From Methylomicrobium sp035916875 (GTDB lineage Bacteria > Pseudomonadota > Gammaproteobacteria > Methylococcales > Methylomonadaceae), in NCBI RefSeq assembly GCF_035916875.1, contig NZ_JAXUHN010000090.1:62001-126000 (forward strand): DNA of 64,000 nucleotides, written 5' to 3'. The number at the start of each line of letters is the position of its first letter. Positions within the stretch are counted from its first letter, which is position 1. A model generated the notes under the pieces. The model was not told where the DNA came from, searched no databases, and saw only the letters and a program-made list of their open reading frames with translations. A program made the position numbers and the translations under genes. Of the stretch, positions 60,718 through 64,000 are shown in pieces.

Positions 60718-60908
60718 GGTTTTGGAAAATGCAATCCAAGGATTTCAGGGTTAGCCTTTAATCTTGCCGCGGCCATTTCCAAAATGAACGCCTCCGCATG
60801 CTCAAATGCGTTAGTTTTTTGTCGCGCTCTAATTTCTCTCGCCCAATCTTCAAGCCAGGCAATCGTTGCATTGATGGTTTCCTGGTTAGGCGTTCTCATT
60901 TTGGCCAT
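60714..60908 (-). CDS. Small helical phage protein between gemA and mor
   Basis: A 64-residue basic helical protein (MAKMRTPNQETINATIAWLE). It overlaps gemA by 23 bp and mor by 4 bp. No family recognised; early-operon location suggests a regulatory or accessory role. Confidence 0.6.
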   Translation of the reverse strand: MAKMRTPNQETINATIAWLEDWAREIRARQKTNAFEHAEAFILEMAAARLKANPEILGLHFPKP

Positions 60909-61371
60909 CCGATTTCTCCGTCTTTGTTACACGCTTACGCCATTGCTTCAGCGCCTCGATCACCTTTGCAGACTGCTCACCGTTCAGCCACTGCAATGCT
61001 TCGACGCCGGTTTGCCGCTTCACGTAGTTGGCCAAAGACGCCTCGGACGGATCGCGCACCGCGCCCAACTCGTGCAGTTCCAGCCATAGCCCGCGGATCA
61101 TCTTCGATTGCGCATCATCGGCCAAGGCGCGATGACTCGGCTTCTGCTTAACGCGGAAACCGGCCTTCTTCATCGTCTCGACCGCCTGGAACAGCTGCGC
61201 AATGCTCATCGTGGTGGCCGAATAGCAACCGGCGCAGTTTTTGGTCGCGCCCTGCATCGGCAGCCAGATGCCGTAATAAAACTCGTCGTCCCAGCCGAGC
61301 TGCTCCTTGCCGACCGCCAGCAGCGTGTAGAGGCGCTTGCGGTTGTCGGTTTGCGAATTACTCGTCGTCAT
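60886..61371 (-). CDS. gemA: GemA-like regulatory protein (Mu gp16, DUF1018)
   Basis: A 161-residue protein with the DUF1018 pattern (RKRLYTLLAVGKEQLGWDDE, KMIRGLWLELHELGAV, LNGEQSAKVIEALKQWRKR). In Mu, GemA/gp16 modulates host gene expression during infection. The first 14 bp overlap the end of the upstream CxxCxGxG gene. Confidence 0.88.
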   Translation of the reverse strand: MTTSNSQTDNRKRLYTLLAVGKEQLGWDDEFYYGIWLPMQGATKNCAGCYSATTMSIAQLFQAVETMKKAGFRVKQKPSHRALADDAQSKMIRGLWLELHELGAVRDPSEASLANYVKRQTGVEALQWLNGEQSAKVIEALKQWRKRVTKTEKSDGQNENA

Positions 61372-61534
61372 AGTTCACCTCGCCATTGCCGTCGCATTCG
61401 GTGCATTCACCGGAGCCCACGCACGCCATGCAGACATCGTCCCCATTGATATCGATGCCGTTGCCGGAACAATCCGGGCAGTTGCCGTTGCCTGCGCAGT
61501 TTACGCACACATAAATTTCCTCGCGCGTGACCAT
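61358..61534 (-). CDS. Miniprotein made of four DnaJ-type CxxCxGxG zinc-finger repeats
   Basis: A 58-residue protein containing four CxxCxGxG motifs in a row: CVNCAGNG, CPDCSGNG, CMACVGSG, CTECDGNG. This is the complete zinc-binding core of DnaJ, without J domain or substrate-binding domains. In DnaJ the four motifs bind two zinc ions. The ATG at 61534 overlaps the DUF3164 stop by one base (TAATG), and the end overlaps gemA by 14 bp, so it is clearly part of the early operon. Between the second and third motifs is a short acidic loop. Function unknown; it may bind DNA, RNA or a protein partner. Confidence 0.82.
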   Translation of the reverse strand: MVTREEIYVCVNCAGNGNCPDCSGNGIDINGDDVCMACVGSGECTECDGNGEVNYDDE

Positions 61535-62157
61535 TACAGACCCGCCATATCCAGAGAAATCCGCACATACTTGTCCTCGTCGCCGACCCGCTCGTACAGG
61601 CCTAGATACTCCTTGCTGTGCGATGCCTGCATGCTATCGCGGATCGCGTCCATCGCCCGCAGCCACTTTGGGTCGTCGATCTTCAGCCGGAACAGGCTGA
61701 ACACGCGGCCCTTGTTGATGTTGCCTTCCTTGTCGGTCTGAAACGCATGCTCGATCAGCGCCTTGATTTCGCCTCGGCTGTCCTTGGTCCACTCGTGGAT
61801 AAGCTCATCGATCAGCGTCTTGGCGACCTGCAGGCGCTCGTCGAAGGCGATATAGGTCTGATTTTTGATCTGCACGCGGAACTTGCCGTCGTAGCTCGAC
61901 AGGGTGATGTTGCCCTTGGCGCCGCCGAACTGGGTTAGATATTCCGATGCGGACAGGTCGATGAAGCTGTCGATCTCGGTCAAGGTGCGGGCTTTGAAGT
62001 CCTTCATCGCCGCTTGCAAATGGCGGGCATTCTTGATGATGCGGTCGACCAGGTCGTCGCGGATCAGATCCACTTCCTTGATTTGCTCGACCGGCACCAA
62101 ATGGCCGAGGGCGTTGCGCTTGTATTGCGTGTTGATGATGTCGTTGGGTTCACTCAT
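61534..62157 (-). CDS. DUF3164 family phage protein
   Basis: A 207-residue protein of the DUF3164 family found in the early region of Mu-like phages. Pattern blocks are NALGHLVPVEQIKEVDLIRD, ITLSSYDGKFRVQIKNQTYI and VFSLFRLKIDDPKWLRAMDA. Function is unknown. The ATG at 62157 was chosen over one 10 codons upstream, which lies inside the previous gene. Confidence 0.85.
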   Translation of the reverse strand: MSEPNDIINTQYKRNALGHLVPVEQIKEVDLIRDDLVDRIIKNARHLQAAMKDFKARTLTEIDSFIDLSASEYLTQFGGAKGNITLSSYDGKFRVQIKNQTYIAFDERLQVAKTLIDELIHEWTKDSRGEIKALIEHAFQTDKEGNINKGRVFSLFRLKIDDPKWLRAMDAIRDSMQASHSKEYLGLYERVGDEDKYVRISLDMAGL

Positions 62158-62755
62158 GGTTTGTCTCGCTTTGTTGGTTACGTTCAAGTTCTTTCTGTTT
62201 AGCCATTGCGGTCAGCTCAGAAAAGCTGATCGTTGGCTCGGTCTGTCCCTTCAGCGCGGCTTTCATGCCGGCCAGGTGCTCGCCGACATTCTTCATGCCG
62301 CCGCTGCGCTGATCCTGTTCACGCGCCGGCGGCTGTCGGCGTTGCTGCTCGACCTTGGCTTCCAGCTTGGCCTCGGCGGTAGCCGCCTGGCTAATCAATA
62401 TCTCGAACAGGTAGCCGTGATTTTTCAGCGGTGTAGTCAGCGGCTTGTCCTTGTGCCGGATCATGATCTCTTTCAGCCCGGCCGCCCAGACGAACTGTGC
62501 GATTTTGTGGTCCTTGCCGTTGCGGCTGATGCGCTCGGCCAGGATCAACGGCAGCAGTTCCGCCAGAATATCGGCGACCCGGTCCAGCGTCAGCTGCCGC
62601 TTTTGCGGGCGGAACAGGGTCAGGTACTGGATGATGAGTTTGCCCAGCGGCGCGGGCAGGTTCATCGCCATCTGCACCGCCTCGCGGGCGCCGTCGTGCG
62701 CGACGATCACGTCCAGGCTCATCAGAGCTCCGCAGGACGGGCAGTTCAGCTTCAT
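62150..62755 (-). CDS. Zinc-finger-bearing phage protein of the early region
   Basis: A 201-residue protein that starts with a CxxC pair (MKLNCPSCGALMSLDVIVAH), with no second pair nearby. The middle (about 35-125) is helical (LIIQYLTLFRPQKRQLTLDR) and the C-terminus is a charged coiled-coil-like stretch. Possible DNA-replication or regulatory role, by location only. It overlaps the flanking genes by 8 and 4 bp. Confidence 0.6.
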   Translation of the reverse strand: MKLNCPSCGALMSLDVIVAHDGAREAVQMAMNLPAPLGKLIIQYLTLFRPQKRQLTLDRVADILAELLPLILAERISRNGKDHKIAQFVWAAGLKEIMIRHKDKPLTTPLKNHGYLFEILISQAATAEAKLEAKVEQQRRQPPAREQDQRSGGMKNVGEHLAGMKAALKGQTEPTISFSELTAMAKQKELERNQQSETNHE

Positions 62756-62970
62756 TCGCCCTCCTTAGTGGCTTTTATGCGATTCCATGCGGCAATCTCA
62801 TTCGGGGTCATGAACATATAGCTGTCACCTTTGCAATCCGGGCATACATATTCCGTCATTCCTTCAATGTCACGGCTTGCAACCTGTTGCAAGCCGGTTT
62901 CATATCCACGCCACTTGCAGCGCGACTTTGCGCATTTGATCGGGGCTATGCCCCATGCCGGTCTACTCAT
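62752..62970 (-). CDS. Small zinc-ribbon phage protein
   Basis: A 72-residue protein with two cysteine pairs (IKCAKSRCKW and YVCPDCKG) and a C-terminal FMTPNEIAAWNRI. This resembles phage zinc-ribbon proteins of the Lar/restriction-alleviation style, but similarity is only general. Overlaps on both sides mark it as part of the early operon. Confidence 0.62.
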   Translation of the reverse strand: MSRPAWGIAPIKCAKSRCKWRGYETGLQQVASRDIEGMTEYVCPDCKGDSYMFMTPNEIAAWNRIKATKEGE

Positions 62971-63221
62971 TCAACCCCCTCATGCGGATATCCCCACGCA
63001 CACCAGTTCGGATCGGCCGGCGCATCGAACGGGCAATTGCAATCGGGATAGTTGCAAACCTGTTTTCCGGGGCGAGCCGGCATCTCCTGGGCGGGGCTCA
63101 TCTGCCGAATCATCTCTCGAAATAAATTCGCCAGCATCAGCATCACGCCCAGCAGGGAGATCACCCCAACACCCACCGCCAGCAACGCAACCGGCAACTC
63201 GATCAATGATTTCTCAGCCAT
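62967..63221 (-). CDS. Single-helix membrane protein with a cysteine-rich tail
   Basis: An 84-residue protein: one transmembrane helix (about 9-34) followed by a short tail with three cysteines in CNYPDCNCPFDAP and a fourth in NWCAWGYPH. Early phage membrane proteins sometimes serve in exclusion or host takeover. No family recognised. Confidence 0.58.
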   Translation of the reverse strand: MAEKSLIELPVALLAVGVGVISLLGVMLMLANLFREMIRQMSPAQEMPARPGKQVCNYPDCNCPFDAPADPNWCAWGYPHEGVE

Positions 63222-63738
63222 GCAACCACCCCGGCAACGTCTTGATCAGCTTGCGAGCATGCGGGCTCTTGCTGCGGTTCCATTTTTTGCAGAACATCCG
63301 CGTAATAGGCTCGAAAAAGCAGTTGCCCCTGTGCTCCACCGCATGGGATCGCTCATAGGCCTGATCTATCTGCTCTTGCAAATCCTCCTCCGCCATCGTT
63401 TCGAATACCTGCGCCGCCGCCCGCTGCCGCGGCAGCAGGGCATTGTCGGCGACAATGCCCATCTCTTCGCGCTGCATGCAGTCCATCACCTGCGCGCCCA
63501 GCAATACCAGCTCCGCGCCGTTTTCCAGAAACGCCCGCAGGGTCACGCTCGCGCCCGCCCGGCGATGGGCCAGCAGCACGGGGTTCGCGAAATAAATGCG
63601 AATCCAGCGTTCGTTGCGGGCCGGGTCCTGCATGAACAGCGCGAAGTTGACATGATGCGTGCTGAGAATGCGCAGCTCGGACTCCAGCATGCTGAAAATG
63701 CGGCCCCAAAACTCTATTTCCTGATCTGAATAACTCAT
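63214..63738 (-). CDS. Hypothetical early phage protein
   Basis: A 174-residue mostly helical protein (MSYSDQEIEFWGRIFSMLES), with a basic C-terminal end containing NCFFEPITRMFCKKWNRSKS. No recognised domain. Overlaps both neighbours. Confidence 0.55.
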   Translation of the reverse strand: MSYSDQEIEFWGRIFSMLESELRILSTHHVNFALFMQDPARNERWIRIYFANPVLLAHRRAGASVTLRAFLENGAELVLLGAQVMDCMQREEMGIVADNALLPRQRAAAQVFETMAEEDLQEQIDQAYERSHAVEHRGNCFFEPITRMFCKKWNRSKSPHARKLIKTLPGWLHG

Positions 63739-64000
63739 GGCCAGTCCCCTTCTGTGCGTATTTGTTTTTGGTTTGTAATGCCCTTGGTCCGCGCCCGTTC
63801 GATGCGGCGCAAGCGGGCCTTTTGTGCGTGTGACGGATCGAATAGCCCGGTTATGAAATGTTTAGCGGTTTCGCCGGCAAAAGCCGTCTTCTTTGCGACC
63901 GGGGGCGGATGGGGTCGGCCCTCGTTGGCCTCCCACCAGGCGACGATATCGTCTCGCCGCCATTGCATCTTTCCGCCGCCGGAACCCATGTTCCCAAGGA
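63735..64000 (-). CDS. AlpA/excisionase-like DNA-binding protein, 5' end cut by the window edge
   Basis: The visible part (at least 84 residues from an internal ATG at 63989) starts GSGGGKMQWRRDDIVAWWEA, which matches the end of an AlpA- or excisionase-type winged HTH. A basic C-terminal part follows (HAQKARLRRIERARTKG). The frame stays open to the edge (codons for LGN precede the ATG), so the true start probably lies further right. It belongs to the early region of the prophage. Confidence 0.6.
   Translation of the reverse strand, partial: LGNMGSGGGKMQWRRDDIVAWWEANEGRPHPPPVAKKTAFAGETAKHFITGLFDPSHAQKARLRRIERARTKGITNQKQIRTEGDWP

Overview
The window is chromosomal DNA of a gammaproteobacterium. 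The hslV-hslU-DUF971-ubiE-ubiJ-ubiB gene order, the sdhCDAB-sdhE operon, HrpA, PriA, YajQ, YgfZ and a GGDEF/EAL protein next to a NitT/TauT-type binding-protein relic all fit. The overall style (moderately GC-rich, many dispersed hairpin repeats) suggests a Methylococcales-type methanotroph, but no methane-oxidation gene is visible, so that is inference only.

Layout. 0-7 kb (minus strand): pgk, then the hslVU protease and the ubiquinone genes ubiE, ubiJ, ubiB. 7-12.3 kb (plus): a DUF4126 membrane protein, two identical tRNA-Phe genes, and a succinate dehydrogenase operon that starts with a small SdhAF4 (DUF1674) flavinylation-factor gene and ends with sdhE. 12.4-19.5 kb: an APC permease, an internally deleted IS5-like element with intact ends and a TTAA duplication, a secreted Fn3/PKD/LamG protein, a transglutaminase-like protein and a Vgb-like beta-propeller. 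19.7-26.9 kb: hrpA, then 1.1 kb of repeats including two copies of a 204-bp element bounded by DnaA boxes, then a flavin disulfide reductase with a TVP38 membrane protein. 27-46 kb: c-di-GMP signalling proteins, a sigma-54 activator, rnfB, heme A synthase, ygfZ, yajQ, a decayed substrate-binding-protein gene in front of a large sensor GGDEF/EAL protein, cca, a TauE-type exporter, dsbB, priA (preceded by a third, diverged DnaA-box element), a FecR-like pseudogene and an HD-family protein.

46.7-64 kb (all minus strand) is a Mu-like transposable prophage that runs off the right edge. Transcribed right to left it has an AlpA-like protein, Cys-rich small proteins, DUF3164, a DnaJ-type zinc-finger miniprotein, GemA, Mor, a pair of C4-like RNA elements in front of a P22-type antirepressor, a lysis cassette, a TraR/DksA finger protein, gp25/26/27-like proteins, the large terminase (gp28) and the portal (gp29). 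It then departs from Mu order. Tail-tip-like and repeat proteins follow the portal. The last genes are a MuF (gp30) protein fused to a C-terminal domain with an HEMGH metalloprotease motif and a small acidic protein overlapping it. No scaffold/protease, major capsid, sheath, tape-measure or baseplate genes are present before host DNA resumes.

The strongest candidates for something new are the MuF-HExxH protein with its putative immunity partner at the end of a stripped Mu-like element, the tandem C4-like RNAs controlling the antirepressor, the repeated DnaA-box element, and the four-repeat CxxCxGxG miniprotein. All family calls were made by eye from translated sequence; no database search was run.
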